From positions 1 through 49,679 of the forward strand of contig NZ_PKEK01000089.1 in assembly GCF_002863225.1 (NCBI RefSeq): a stretch of 49,679 bases of DNA, written 5' to 3'. Position numbers and translations under genes: made by a program. The DNA is from Mycobacterium sp. Its GTDB lineage: Bacteria; Actinomycetota; Actinomycetes; Mycobacteriales; Mycobacteriaceae. Position 1 is the stretch's first letter, and each line of letters begins with the position of its first letter. Below, one piece after another: positions 41,219 to 49,556 of the stretch. A model generated the notes under the pieces. The model saw nothing but the letters and a program-made list of their open reading frames with translations, did no database searches and was not told the DNA's origin.

Positions 41219-42270
41219 CGGTGCTGGTCGAGGAGACCACGGATAACCCAGCCACGGCAGTCGACGAGCCGACACCGAACGAAGGGTTGGCGCGGTGGAA
41301 GGTTCGCGCCGCCGCGCTGGCGGTGGACGTGCTGCCCGGTGCCGCCGCCACGGTGACGATGGGGCTGGTCTGGTTGGCGGCGCCGCCCCAGAGCCTCTGG
41401 TGGTGGGGGTCGATCGCGCTCCTTGTCTTCACGACCCTTGCGACGCTGGTCAACCGGGCGGTGCTGCCGGCGACCCTGGGCTGGAGCCTGGGTAGAGCGT
41501 TGCTCGGTATCGAGGTCGTGCACCGAGACGGAGACGCGGTCGGCGTCGGCCGGCTGACGTTGCGCGAACTCGCGCACCTGCTCGACACCCTGTCGGTGTT
41601 CGTGGGATGGCTTTGGCCACTGTGGGATTCGCGCCGGCGCACGTTCGCGGACCTGCTGGTGCGCACCGAAGTGCGTTACGCGGCAGCCGATCGGCGCCCT
41701 GCAGACATCCGCCGGCACGCCGCGATCACCGCCGGGGTGGCGGTGTCGCTGTGCGTCGTCGGCGCCGCCGTCAGTGTCTTCGCGATATACCTGCCCGCTC
41801 GGGCCGCCGAGCAGACCCGGGCCGCCGTCAACGCGGAAGGCCCCAAGATCGTCGCGCAGATGCTCACCTACGACCCCAAATCGCTGCAGCAGGACTTCGA
41901 GCACGCCCGGTCGCTGACCACCGCGAAATATCGACCCGAGTTGGTCAAGCAGCAGGAGTCGGTGCAGAAGGGTCATCCCGCGGTCAACGAGTACTGGGTG
42001 ACCGACAGCACGGTGCTGTCGGCAACTCGGGACACCGCGACGATGCTGTTGTTCATGCAGGGCCACCGCGGCGGTGGCGACGAACAACGGTTCATCACCG
42101 CCACGGTCCGGGTGTCGTTCGACAAAGCCGAGAGCGGCCAGTGGCTGGTCGACAACCTCGACGTGGTGACCAAGCCCAAGCCCGCCCAGCCCAAGCCGCC
42201 CAACGCGCCGGCCCCACCCAAGCAGTCAGCGCCGCCGGCCTCGCCGGCACCGCCGAAGGGTCCGAAGTGA
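41215..42270 (+). CDS. Mce-associated membrane protein with RDD domain (Rv0176-like)
   Basis: This 351-residue protein has an N-terminal RDD-type membrane domain (about 25-150). It shows KVRAAALAVDVLPGAAATV, a second helix at WWWGSIALLVFTTLATLV and the typical end PLWDSRRRTFADLLVRTEV. A further helix (about 168-193) is followed by an NTF2-like extracytoplasmic Mas domain and a Pro/Lys-rich tail. GTG 41215 in the GTGA overlap is the likely start; GTG 41221 is possible. The fusion of RDD and Mas domains is also seen in M. tuberculosis Rv0176. Confidence 0.88.
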   Translation: MTVLVEETTDNPATAVDEPTPNEGLARWKVRAAALAVDVLPGAAATVTMGLVWLAAPPQSLWWWGSIALLVFTTLATLVNRAVLPATLGWSLGRALLGIEVVHRDGDAVGVGRLTLRELAHLLDTLSVFVGWLWPLWDSRRRTFADLLVRTEVRYAAADRRPADIRRHAAITAGVAVSLCVVGAAVSVFAIYLPARAAEQTRAAVNAEGPKIVAQMLTYDPKSLQQDFEHARSLTTAKYRPELVKQQESVQKGHPAVNEYWVTDSTVLSATRDTATMLLFMQGHRGGGDEQRFITATVRVSFDKAESGQWLVDNLDVVTKPKPAQPKPPNAPAPPKQSAPPASPAPPKGPK

Positions 42271-42872
42271 GCCCCCGCAGACGAATTCAGCCCGGCGAGG
42301 AGCCGCTGCTGAGGACGCCCAAGCCGACGCTGTGGGCACGATTGCCATGGCGACCGACGTTGCGGCCGCAGTGGTGGAAACCGTCGCGGGCGTGGGCGCT
42401 TCCCGCAGCGGTGACCGGTGCCGCCGTGCTCACCGCGGGCGCCATCGCGACGTCGTCACTTGTTCTGGTCGACCAGCGCTCGCATCACCGGCAGGCCATG
42501 CAGGAAGTCGATGTGCTCGGTTACGTCCGGGCCTTCATGACCGGGTTCACCACGCTGGACCCGTTTCACGCCAACGCCTACTTCGACCGGGTATTGGCCA
42601 ACGCGACAGGCGATTTCGCCAAGCAGTATCACGACAAGCAGAACGAGATCCTGGTGCAGATCGCCCGGGCCGAGCCGACCAAAGGAACCACACTCGCCGT
42701 GGGTGTGGAGCGGTGGAACGACGACGGCAGCGCCAATGTCATGGTGGCGACTGACGTTTCGTCCAAGACTCCTGACGGAAAGCAGAAGATCGAGACGACA
42801 AATCGCTGGGTGGTCACCGCCCAGCGGGAAGGTAACCAGTGGAAGATCAGCAGCCTGCAACAGGTGATCTGA
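42267..42872 (+). CDS. Mce-associated protein (Rv0177-like)
   Basis: This 201-residue single-pass protein has a basic, Trp-rich cytoplasmic N-terminus (about 1-40), a membrane helix (about 41-67) and an extracytoplasmic NTF2-like domain that ends RWVVTAQREGNQWKISSLQQ, a typical Mas ending. GTG 42267 overlaps the previous stop. The last 34 bases also encode the start of the next gene in another frame. Confidence 0.87.
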   Translation: MSPRRRIQPGEEPLLRTPKPTLWARLPWRPTLRPQWWKPSRAWALPAAVTGAAVLTAGAIATSSLVLVDQRSHHRQAMQEVDVLGYVRAFMTGFTTLDPFHANAYFDRVLANATGDFAKQYHDKQNEILVQIARAEPTKGTTLAVGVERWNDDGSANVMVATDVSSKTPDGKQKIETTNRWVVTAQREGNQWKISSLQQVI

Positions 42873-43615
42873 CCGAGGAGTCGGCCGACGACACCGCCGC
42901 TGAGACCGCGTCTGTGGACGAATCGGCGGATGGTGTGTCAGACGAGTCGAACGCCGAGGGTTTCGGTAGCGACGAGGAATCCGCCAGCGATGAGGAGTCT
43001 GAGGGCGACGACGAGTCTGAGAGTGACGACGAAAACGTCGAAGCCACAACCGAAGACGACGACCTCGGCCTGACCACCGTCCGTTTCCGTGAGCGACGGC
43101 CCGCGACCAGATGGTCGGTGATCGTGGCGGCGGTGGCCGCCGCGTTGTTCATCGGCGCCGGCGCATTCGCCGGTGCGATGATGCAGCCGTATCTCGCCGA
43201 CCGCGCCGCCGTGGCCACCAAACTGACCGTCGCCCGCACCGCGGCCAACGCGATCACGACGCTGTGGACCTACAACCCGGAGAACATCGACAAGCTCGCC
43301 GATCGGGCGTCGCAGTATCTCAGCGGGGACTTCAGGGCCGCCTACCGCAAATACCTCGACGCACTCCTGGCGCCCAACAAACAGGCCAAGATCACCAACA
43401 GCACCCAGGTGGTCGGTGCCGCCGTGGAATCACTGAGCGGATCGGACGCGACCGCGATCGTGTACACCAACACCGCCTCGACCAGCCCGGCCACCAAGGA
43501 CGTCCCGTCGCTGAAGTACCTGTCGTATCGGCTTGTGCTGCAACGGGATCACGCGCAGTGGCTGGTCACCAAGATGACCACGATCACCTCGCTGGACCTG
43601 ACGCCGAAGTTCTAG
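42839..43615 (+). CDS. Mce-associated protein with acidic N-terminus (Rv0178-like)
   Basis: This 258-residue protein has an N-terminus of about 75 residues that is almost entirely Glu, Asp and Ser, including repeated DEES/DDES units. A membrane helix (about 91-114) and an extracytoplasmic Mas domain (LWTYNPENIDKLADRASQYL, and the end TKMTTITSLDLTPKF) follow. GTG 42839 has GAAGG six bases upstream. It is the last gene of the mce1 operon. Its stop overlaps the convergent LprO-like stop by four bases (CTAG). Confidence 0.88.
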   Translation: MEDQQPATGDLTEESADDTAAETASVDESADGVSDESNAEGFGSDEESASDEESEGDDESESDDENVEATTEDDDLGLTTVRFRERRPATRWSVIVAAVAAALFIGAGAFAGAMMQPYLADRAAVATKLTVARTAANAITTLWTYNPENIDKLADRASQYLSGDFRAAYRKYLDALLAPNKQAKITNSTQVVGAAVESLSGSDATAIVYTNTASTSPATKDVPSLKYLSYRLVLQRDHAQWLVTKMTTITSLDLTPKF

Positions 43616-44700
43616 TTGAACGCGAGCCAGCCCGGCAGCGAGCGCTCGTGGGCGTCGCAAAGCACGTCGTAGTTGTCGCAATTGCCTTTGGGCACACCGG
43701 CACCGGCCCACATGCCACCGGTGTCGCGGCGCAACACGATCGCCGACGAGGTGCCGCCGTCGAGTAGCACCGCGCTGTCGCTGCCCAATCCGCGGAAGAG
43801 GTCCTGGATGTTGTCCGGCGTATAGCTGCCACCCTGGAACACGTACATCTCGTCGCGCGGCTTGGAGTAGGCCAGCGCGGTCCGGGCGGCGCTGGGTCCA
43901 CCGTCGTTGAGCTGACCGGTGTTTCCGGGCGCCAGCAGTCCGAGTCCGCTCACCGCGACGAACCGTTCGCCGCGTTCGACCAACCCGGTGACCGGGGCGG
44001 TGGCGGCGTCGTAGTCGTGGCCGTCGCGGCCACCGCGCGGCCACAGCATCGACGGTGCGCCGCGATTGGGCAGGATCATGGTGGCCAGCGCGCTCCAGTT
44101 CTCGTTCCCGCCGGACAGGCCCTGCTTGCCGGCGTAGGGGACGGTGCCGGTGACCGCCTGGTTGGCCCGGCCCTGCCCGCGGGTGTTGTCGACGTAGGTA
44201 CCCAGGGGCGAGCTGCAACCCGTCGAGCGCCACGAGCCGCCCTTCTGGCCGCGGATGTCGAAGAAGTTCGCGTTGATCGCGATGGTCGGTCGGCCCAGCA
44301 CCTGCCAGGCCTGCACCGCCGTGTAGGTCTCCGAGGCCTGCATCAGGCCGTCGCCGGTGCGCGCGTGCGGATTTCGTTCGCAGCGCGACTGAGATCCAGT
44401 GTGGCTGTCCACCAACAGATGTGGCTCGAGCCGCTGCGACGCGGCTTTGATGATCATCAGGTGACCGCCGCTGCCGCCGTCGTACCAGTTGCCGGCGGCA
44501 TTGAGCATCGGTGCCGGGTGCCCGCCGCCGAAGTTGTACACCAGATACGAGCCCTGGGTGTTGGCGATGGCACCGGCCAGCAATTCACGGGCCTCCGCCC
44601 GGGCCACCGGCTGGCCCGTGCTGGTGGCCAGCGTCAGACACAGTGCGCCGCTGGCGCAGCAGGCCGCGATGCGCCGAAAGGCGGCAGCGAGATGTGGCAC
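43612..44700 (-). CDS. LprO-like phosphodiester-glycosidase-domain exported protein (Rv0179c-like)
   Basis: This 362-residue protein has an N-terminal hydrophobic signal (about 8-32) and one NAGPA-type (phosphodiester glycosidase) domain. The segments INANFFDIRGQKGGSW, VAVSGLGLLAPGNTGQLNDG and LLDGGTSSAIVLRRDTGG mark its active-site region. M. tuberculosis LprO, at the same place, is a lipoprotein; here the signal has no convincing lipobox (IAAC lacks a hydrophobic run before it), so it may be secreted or membrane-anchored. GTG 44700 has GAAGGGG five bases upstream. A role in cutting sugar-phosphate bonds of the envelope is inferred from the domain only. Confidence 0.83.
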   Translation of the reverse strand: MPHLAAAFRRIAACCASGALCLTLATSTGQPVARAEARELLAGAIANTQGSYLVYNFGGGHPAPMLNAAGNWYDGGSGGHLMIIKAASQRLEPHLLVDSHTGSQSRCERNPHARTGDGLMQASETYTAVQAWQVLGRPTIAINANFFDIRGQKGGSWRSTGCSSPLGTYVDNTRGQGRANQAVTGTVPYAGKQGLSGGNENWSALATMILPNRGAPSMLWPRGGRDGHDYDAATAPVTGLVERGERFVAVSGLGLLAPGNTGQLNDGGPSAARTALAYSKPRDEMYVFQGGSYTPDNIQDLFRGLGSDSAVLLDGGTSSAIVLRRDTGGMWAGAGVPKGNCDNYDVLCDAHERSLPGWLAFN

Positions 44701-44718
44701 GGTTGCCCCTTCGGCCCG

Positions 44719-44747
44719 AGTATCCTTGCTCAGGTATTACACAGCAA
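44719..44747 (-). promoter_or_regulatory. Candidate SigA-type promoter of the LprO-like gene
   Basis: On the minus strand, TTGCTG (44747-44742) and GATACT (44724-44719) are separated by 17 bases, and the start codon lies 18 bases after the -10. The rest of the 107-base gap shows no further signal. Confidence 0.45.
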
Positions 44748-44807
44748 CGCGTATAACAGCGGAATGACGGTTCGGCGGCAGTCCAATGACGTTCGGCCGC
44801 TTGGCGT

Positions 44808-46133
44808 TTACCGCCCCGGGTAGGGGACGCCGCCGGACGGGTCGACCGTCGCCACCACCGGCTTTGTCGCGGGTTCGCGACGTGCTCCCCGCCGGTCGTG
44901 GATGCGGGTGGCGGCGACGCCGATCAGCAGGCCGATCATCAGATCGAGGGTGACCCATTCCAGCGACTGCACCAGACCCGAACCGGCCTGGCCGCCCAGG
45001 TACAGCAAAGACCTTGCGCCCATGAACACTTGGTGCATCGGCTCGAACTTCGCCTGCCACTCGAACAGGGCCGGAGTGGCCTGCAACGGCACGGTCGCAC
45101 CCGCCGACGGCAGTCCGAGGATCACGAAGGCGAACAAACTGACCAACGTCCCGACCGGGCCGAAGGCCACGATCAGCGACGTCGATCCGACACCGACCGC
45201 GGTGATCGCCAGCACCCCGAAAAGCCACAGCGTCAAGCTGTTTTGGATGGGCATGCCGAATTGCATGGCGATCAGCAGGTAGGCCGCCGAGGTGAGTAGC
45301 GCCAGCGCGGCCACCATTGCCCACTTGATGAACAGGATGCGCAGGGGCGAGACCGCCGACCGTTCGGGATGCGTCGTGTCCACCGACCGGCTGACCACGA
45401 TGCTGGCGATGAAACCGGCCAGCACCAGCAGTAGTGAATAGTAGAAGGCGGACAACCCATTTCCGGTGCCGTTCGGCAGGGCGTTGTGCACGGTCGATTT
45501 GACCTCGACGGGATTGGCCAGCATCAGCGCGACGGCACCGGGTTCGGGTGCTTTGCCGGTCTGTTCCGCCACCTCCTGCGAAAGCCGTTGTCCAACACGC
45601 TGATCGATCGCCGCCACCGCGCGCTGCAGCGTCTGGCCGGCGATGTTCGCGCCCAGTGTGCCGGCCCGCGGATTGGTCGAGACGACGATGACGGCCCGCT
45701 CGACCCGTCCGGGTGTCAACGCGCTCTTGGCGTAGGCCTGCAACTTCGAGGAGAAGTTCGGCGGGATCACGGCCACCCCGTAGACCTGCGCGGTATCCAT
45801 CTGGGTCTTGGCCTGGTCGTGGGTCAACACGCGAACGTCGTAGGCGTCGTGGTCGAACCCGGCCAGCATGCCTTTGAGCACCTGCGCGCCCGTCGGCCCG
45901 GCGTCCTCGTTGAGCACCGCGATCGGAAAGTGCCGCAGGTTGGTCATCGGCTGCAGAATGCCGCCGAGACAGAACGCGGCCAGCGCCGAAGTGACCGCGA
46001 GTGTGAGCAGGATCGGTATGGCCCAAAATCGAACTGTGGCAGGTGGTTTCGTCCGCGGATAACGCACGGAATCCGAACCGTCGTCCCCGTACGTGTGCTC
46101 AGCCAGCTCGTGAGGCTCGTGCGGTTCAGACAT
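44808..46133 (-). CDS. YhgE/Pip-like (ABC-2 type) membrane protein, Rv0180c-like
   Basis: This 441-residue membrane protein has one N-terminal helix (about 35-58, AIPILLTLAVTSALAAFCLG), an extracytoplasmic domain (about 65-220; FPIAVLNEDAGPTGAQVLKG and ANIAGQTLQRAVAAIDQRVG) and five to six C-terminal helices (about 224-415). This is the layout of ABC-2-type/phage-infection-protein-like transporters of mycobacteria. Start ATG 46133 has AGGAG five bases upstream; in-frame sequence further upstream is a shadow of the pirin gene. Substrate and partner ATPase are unknown. It forms an operon with the pirin gene. Confidence 0.87.
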   Translation of the reverse strand: MSEPHEPHELAEHTYGDDGSDSVRYPRTKPPATVRFWAIPILLTLAVTSALAAFCLGGILQPMTNLRHFPIAVLNEDAGPTGAQVLKGMLAGFDHDAYDVRVLTHDQAKTQMDTAQVYGVAVIPPNFSSKLQAYAKSALTPGRVERAVIVVSTNPRAGTLGANIAGQTLQRAVAAIDQRVGQRLSQEVAEQTGKAPEPGAVALMLANPVEVKSTVHNALPNGTGNGLSAFYYSLLLVLAGFIASIVVSRSVDTTHPERSAVSPLRILFIKWAMVAALALLTSAAYLLIAMQFGMPIQNSLTLWLFGVLAITAVGVGSTSLIVAFGPVGTLVSLFAFVILGLPSAGATVPLQATPALFEWQAKFEPMHQVFMGARSLLYLGGQAGSGLVQSLEWVTLDLMIGLLIGVAATRIHDRRGARREPATKPVVATVDPSGGVPYPGR

Positions 46134-46159
46134 GCCGGCTCCTGTTCGTCCGCACCACC

Positions 46160-46882
46160 CTAGTCGCCGAGGCCTGTGTGCATCTCCCAGACCAGGATTT
46201 CGGCGGGGCTTCGGGCGGCGATGCGCACGTCTTCGGATGCGGTGAGGCGGACCGCGTCGCCCTCGTCCAACACGGTCTGCTGGAACTCGATCTGACCGCG
46301 GGCGACGAACAGGTGCACGTAGGGCGCGGCAGGCAACGTCAGGTCGTCGCCGGGGCGCAGCCGCCCGGCGTGCAGTGCCGCGGATCGATTGTGGATGCCG
46401 ACCGCCGCGTCGTGGCCCGGCATTCCGGACGCGATCAGCGCCAGGCGTCCGGTCAGCGCCTCGTCGGCGATCGCGTGTTGTTGGTAGCCGGGCTCGACCC
46501 CGGCCACGTCGGGCTGCACCCACATCTGCACGAACCGGACCGGCTCGGTGCTCGATGCGTTGCGCTCGGAGTGGGTGATGCCACTGCCCGCCAACATCCG
46601 TTGCGCCAGACCGGGATAGATGACGCCGCTGTGGCCCGTCGAGTCGCGGTGCGCCAGCGAACCCTGCAGCACCCAGGTGACGATCTCCATGTCGCGATGC
46701 GGGTGGGTGTCGAAGCCGCCACCCGGGGCGACGACGTCGTCGTTGCTGACCAGCAGCACACCGTGGTGGGTGTTGTCCGGGTCGTAGTGGTCGCCGAACG
46801 AGAACGAGTGCCGCGAGTTGAGCCACGACGTCGTGGTGACCGGCCGGTCGGCGGCACGCCGGATCTGGACGGTGGCGGGCAC
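46160..46882 (-). CDS. Pirin family protein (Rv0181c-like)
   Basis: This is a 240-residue bicupin. The N-terminal cupin has the metal-binding residues His-x-His in DTHPHRDMEIVTWV and His-x-Glu in GITHSERNAS, as in pirin. The C-terminal cupin (about 140-235) has RPGDDLTLPAAPYVHLFVAR. Pirins act as iron-dependent redox sensors or quercetinases; the role here is unknown. GTG 46882 is the start. The gene lies 26 bases upstream of the membrane protein gene and may be cotranscribed with it. Confidence 0.9.
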   Translation of the reverse strand: MPATVQIRRAADRPVTTTSWLNSRHSFSFGDHYDPDNTHHGVLLVSNDDVVAPGGGFDTHPHRDMEIVTWVLQGSLAHRDSTGHSGVIYPGLAQRMLAGSGITHSERNASSTEPVRFVQMWVQPDVAGVEPGYQQHAIADEALTGRLALIASGMPGHDAAVGIHNRSAALHAGRLRPGDDLTLPAAPYVHLFVARGQIEFQQTVLDEGDAVRLTASEDVRIAARSPAEILVWEMHTGLGD

Positions 46883-46913
46883 GCTGTCACGCTACTCCGC
46901 GGCGCGCTGCACG

Positions 46914-46968
46914 CCGAACGTGAAGGTAGCCGCACGTTCGGTCACCAGCGTGAAGCCAGCTTCACGCT
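46914..46968. terminator. Two adjacent hairpins, likely terminator or intergenic repeat
   Basis: A first 9-bp stem (CCGAACGTG at 46914-46922, partner 46933-46941) and a second (AGCGTGAAG at 46947-46955, partner 46960-46968, loop of four) lie between the end of the DHFR-like gene and the start of the pirin gene. Both arms share a GTGAAG/CGTTC vocabulary. Repeats of this look are frequent between mycobacterial genes (from memory, not checked). Confidence 0.5.
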
Positions 46969-46975
46969 CGACACG

Positions 46976-47557
46976 CTAGCCGTGCAGGGTGGGCCGGTAC
47001 GTCAACTCCTGGATGTTGCCGTCCAGCGTCCGGCTTTCGACCAACTCGAGGTCGAAGTCGGCGGCGCCCTTGAAGATCGGGTCGTCACCGGTCTGACCGG
47101 TGATCACGGGAAAGAGCGTGACCTGGACGAAGTCGACCAGCCCGGCGGCCGACAACGCCCGGTTCATCGCCAGGCTGCCGTGCGAGCGCAGTGGTACCTC
47201 GGACTCCGCTTTCAGGCGGGCGACGACCTCGACGGCGTCGCCCTTCGCGACGGTCGCGTCGGGCCAGTCGAGTGGTTCGGCCAACGTCGAGGACACCACG
47301 GTCGCGGGTAGCTGTCTCATCCGAGTGACCCACGGGTCGTGCACGTCGGAGTCCTCGGTGCTCTCGGCGATCATCTGGGCGAACAACCGATAGGTGTTGG
47401 CGCCGAACACCATTCGCTGTGTCTCGTCATACAGGGCGAGACGGCGTGCGAGGAGCTCCGGGCCCTGCTTACCCCAGTAACCGCCCCAATCGCCGCCATT
47501 GACGCCGCCGAAGCCGTCCAGGCTGGAAAAGACGTCGAAGGTGTAGGTAGCCGTCAT
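46976..47557 (-). CDS. Dihydrofolate-reductase-family (RibD C-terminal-like) protein
   Basis: This 193-residue protein of the RibD_C/DHFR-like fold has the beginning YTFDVFSSLDGFGGV, the middle MVFGANTYRLFAQMI, and the cofactor-side segments VPLRSHGSLAMNRALSAAGL and VTLFPVITGQTGDDPIFKG. Such stand-alone proteins reduce unknown pteridine- or nitro-type substrates with NADPH. ATG 47557 has AGGAG six bases upstream. It lies between sigG and the pirin gene, where the M. tuberculosis block has no such gene, so it is an accessory insertion in this locus. Confidence 0.87.
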   Translation of the reverse strand: MTATYTFDVFSSLDGFGGVNGGDWGGYWGKQGPELLARRLALYDETQRMVFGANTYRLFAQMIAESTEDSDVHDPWVTRMRQLPATVVSSTLAEPLDWPDATVAKGDAVEVVARLKAESEVPLRSHGSLAMNRALSAAGLVDFVQVTLFPVITGQTGDDPIFKGAADFDLELVESRTLDGNIQELTYRPTLHG

Positions 47558-47632
47558 GGTGGTCTCCTCGCGTGCCGGTGGTGACTGGTCAGGGATACAG
47601 ACCGCCGGCCGCGGCGAAAGTCATCGCCGGTG

Positions 47633-48610
47633 TCAGAGACGCTCGGGCAGGCCGAATTTGGCGAACAGCCCGGAATCGAGGAAAGCCACCACCCGTGACA
47701 CCCCGTCGGCGCGCACGTCCAGCACGTGCAGCTGGAACGGCACGTGACCGTCCCCGTCGCGCATGTACATCGCGGCGGCCGGTTGCCCGTTGGCGGTCAG
47801 CGGGAGCATCCGCATGTCGCCGGACAACTCGGCGGGGCACTGTTGGTGGATCAGCGTGATGATCGCCTGCGGACCCTGGTACCAGCCGACGAACGGCGGC
47901 ATCTCCCAGATGGCCTCGCTGGTGAAGATGTCCACCAGCCGCTCGATGTCGTAGGCCTCGAACGCGGCAATGTAGCGCGTCAGCAGGTGCTGGGCGTCCG
48001 CGGAGTCCGGTGCGGGCAACCGGTCGTCGGCGCTGAGGCCGGCCGCATCGAGCTGCGCGCGGGCGCGCTGCAGCAGGCTGTTGACGGCCGCGGTGGTGGA
48101 ACCGATCGCGTCGGCCACCTCGGCGGCCTTCCACTGCAGCACGTCGCGCAGCACCAGCACGGCACGCTGGCGCGGCGACAGATGCTGCAGGGCGGCCACG
48201 AAGGCCAACCGAACCGACTCGCGGGTGCCCACGATGGTCGAGGGATCACCCGCCGCATCGGGCAACGGTTCGAGCCACGGCACCTCGGCACCCTCGACCA
48301 GCTCCGCGGTGGGATCCGAACTCGGCGCTCCCAGCCCGGTCGGCAGCGGACGCCGCTTGCGGCCCTCCAAAGCCGTCAGGCAGGTGTTGGTGGCGATGCG
48401 ATGCAGCCAGGTGCGCACCGAGGATTTCCCCTCGAAGCGGTCGTAGGCCTTCCAGGCGCGCAACAGCGTCTCTTGCACCAGGTCTTCGGCATCGTGCAGC
48501 GACCCGGTCATCCGGTAGCAGTGCGCGAGCAGTTCGCGCCGATACGGCTCTGCGGTCGCGGAGAAGTCCGTCTGGCCGTCATCATCCAGTTCGGGGGCGA
48601 GCACACTCAC
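47633..48610 (-). CDS. sigG: ECF sigma factor SigG with C-terminal SnoaL domain
   Basis: This 325-residue ECF41/SigJ-SigG-type sigma factor has region 2 (about 18-90; CYRMTGSLHDAEDLVQETLL, promoter -10 recognition at SSVRTWLHRIATNTCL). Region 4 (about 140-200) has LSPRQRAVLVLRDVLQWKAA. The NTF2/SnoaL-like domain (about 205-320; DIFTSEAIWEMPPFVGWYQG) can tune activity in place of an anti-sigma factor. GTG 48610 is used; M. tuberculosis SigG is annotated about 45 residues longer at the N-terminus. It is divergent from the lipase gene across 59 bases that carry a 13-bp palindrome. Confidence 0.9.
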   Translation of the reverse strand: MSVLAPELDDDGQTDFSATAEPYRRELLAHCYRMTGSLHDAEDLVQETLLRAWKAYDRFEGKSSVRTWLHRIATNTCLTALEGRKRRPLPTGLGAPSSDPTAELVEGAEVPWLEPLPDAAGDPSTIVGTRESVRLAFVAALQHLSPRQRAVLVLRDVLQWKAAEVADAIGSTTAAVNSLLQRARAQLDAAGLSADDRLPAPDSADAQHLLTRYIAAFEAYDIERLVDIFTSEAIWEMPPFVGWYQGPQAIITLIHQQCPAELSGDMRMLPLTANGQPAAAMYMRDGDGHVPFQLHVLDVRADGVSRVVAFLDSGLFAKFGLPERL

Positions 48611-48628
48611 CGCAGAGAGCTTACGGAC

Positions 48629-48641
48629 TGAGTCCGACTCA
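48629..48641. promoter_or_regulatory. Palindrome TGAGTC-C-GACTCA between sigG and the lipase gene
   Basis: Perfect 6-bp arms around one base. The overlapping GGACT-G-AGTCC (48625-48635) adds a second symmetric element. It sits in the middle of the 59-bp divergent gap, where a regulator could control both genes. Confidence 0.4.
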
Positions 48642-48669
48642 TTTCGACAGCGGGTTTACGCTGCCTTCG

Positions 48670-49509
48670 ATGACAATCACGCGTGCCGAACGGTCCTTCG
48701 ACGGAGTCGACGATGTGCACATCGTCTACGACGTGTGGACCCCCGACACCACGCCGAGGGCGGTGCTGATCCTCGCCCACGGCCTGGGCGAACACGCCCG
48801 CCGCTACGACCACGTGGCCGAGCGGTTCGGTCGCGCGGGCCTGATCACCTACGCGCTCGATCACCGCGGACACGGCCGCTCGGGCGGCAAGCGCGTGCTG
48901 CTGCGCGACATCTCCGAATACACCTCCGACTTCGACACCCTGGTCGGGATCGCCGCCCGGGAACACCCCGGGCTGAAGCGCATCGTGCTGGGCCACAGCA
49001 TGGGCGGCGGCATCGTGTTCAGCTACGGCGTCGAGCACCCGGACGACTACGACCTGATGGTGTTGTCCGGACCGGCGGTGGCCGCGCAACTCGCCGTGTC
49101 GGCGCCGCTGGCCTGGATCGCCAAGACCGTCGGGGCCGTTGCGCCGGGCTTCCCGCTGCAGGCGCTCGACGCCACCGCCGTATCGCGCGACCCGGCCGTG
49201 GTGGACGCCTACAACACCGACCCGCTGGTCTATCACGGCAAAGTTCCCGGCGGTGTTGCCCGCGCGCTGTTCCTGGTCGGCGAGACGATGCCGCAACGGG
49301 CCCCGTCGCTCACCGCGCCGCTGCTGGTCGTGCACGGATCGGACGACCGGTTGATCCCCGCGGAGGGCAGCCGGCAGCTCGTCGCGGCCGTCGGCAGCAG
49401 CGACGTCGAACTGAAGATCTACCCGGGCCTCTACCACGAGGTGTTCAACGAGCCGGAGCAGGAGCAGGTGCTCGACGACGTGGTGTCCTGGCTCGACGCG
49501 CGCCTGTGA
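48670..49509 (+). CDS. Monoacylglycerol lipase (Rv0183-like)
   Basis: This is a 279-residue serine lipase of the hydrolase_4 family. The catalytic triad is Ser110 in GHSMGGG, Asp226 in GSDDRLI and His256 in LYHEVFN, at the same positions as in the characterised M. tuberculosis monoglyceride lipase Rv0183. It hydrolyses monoacylglycerols; in M. tuberculosis the enzyme is exported or wall-associated although it has no classical signal peptide, as here. The lipase could supply fatty acids for the Mce1/FadD5 system nearby. Confidence 0.93.
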   Translation: MTITRAERSFDGVDDVHIVYDVWTPDTTPRAVLILAHGLGEHARRYDHVAERFGRAGLITYALDHRGHGRSGGKRVLLRDISEYTSDFDTLVGIAAREHPGLKRIVLGHSMGGGIVFSYGVEHPDDYDLMVLSGPAVAAQLAVSAPLAWIAKTVGAVAPGFPLQALDATAVSRDPAVVDAYNTDPLVYHGKVPGGVARALFLVGETMPQRAPSLTAPLLVVHGSDDRLIPAEGSRQLVAAVGSSDVELKIYPGLYHEVFNEPEQEQVLDDVVSWLDARL

Positions 49510-49556
49510 ATGGCGGAGCCGCGAGGTCGTCCGATTCACCTAAATTGGTCTCGTGC

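Noticed and set aside
46134..46826. N-terminal extension of the Rv0180c-like frame
   Set aside because: It is Arg/Pro-rich shadow sequence of the pirin gene; ATG 46133 has AGGAG upstream and begins the family sequence.
48611..48669. RecA-independent DNA-damage promoter for sigG
   Set aside because: A partial TGTCG is present on the minus strand, but the GTG and CATA parts of the consensus are missing.
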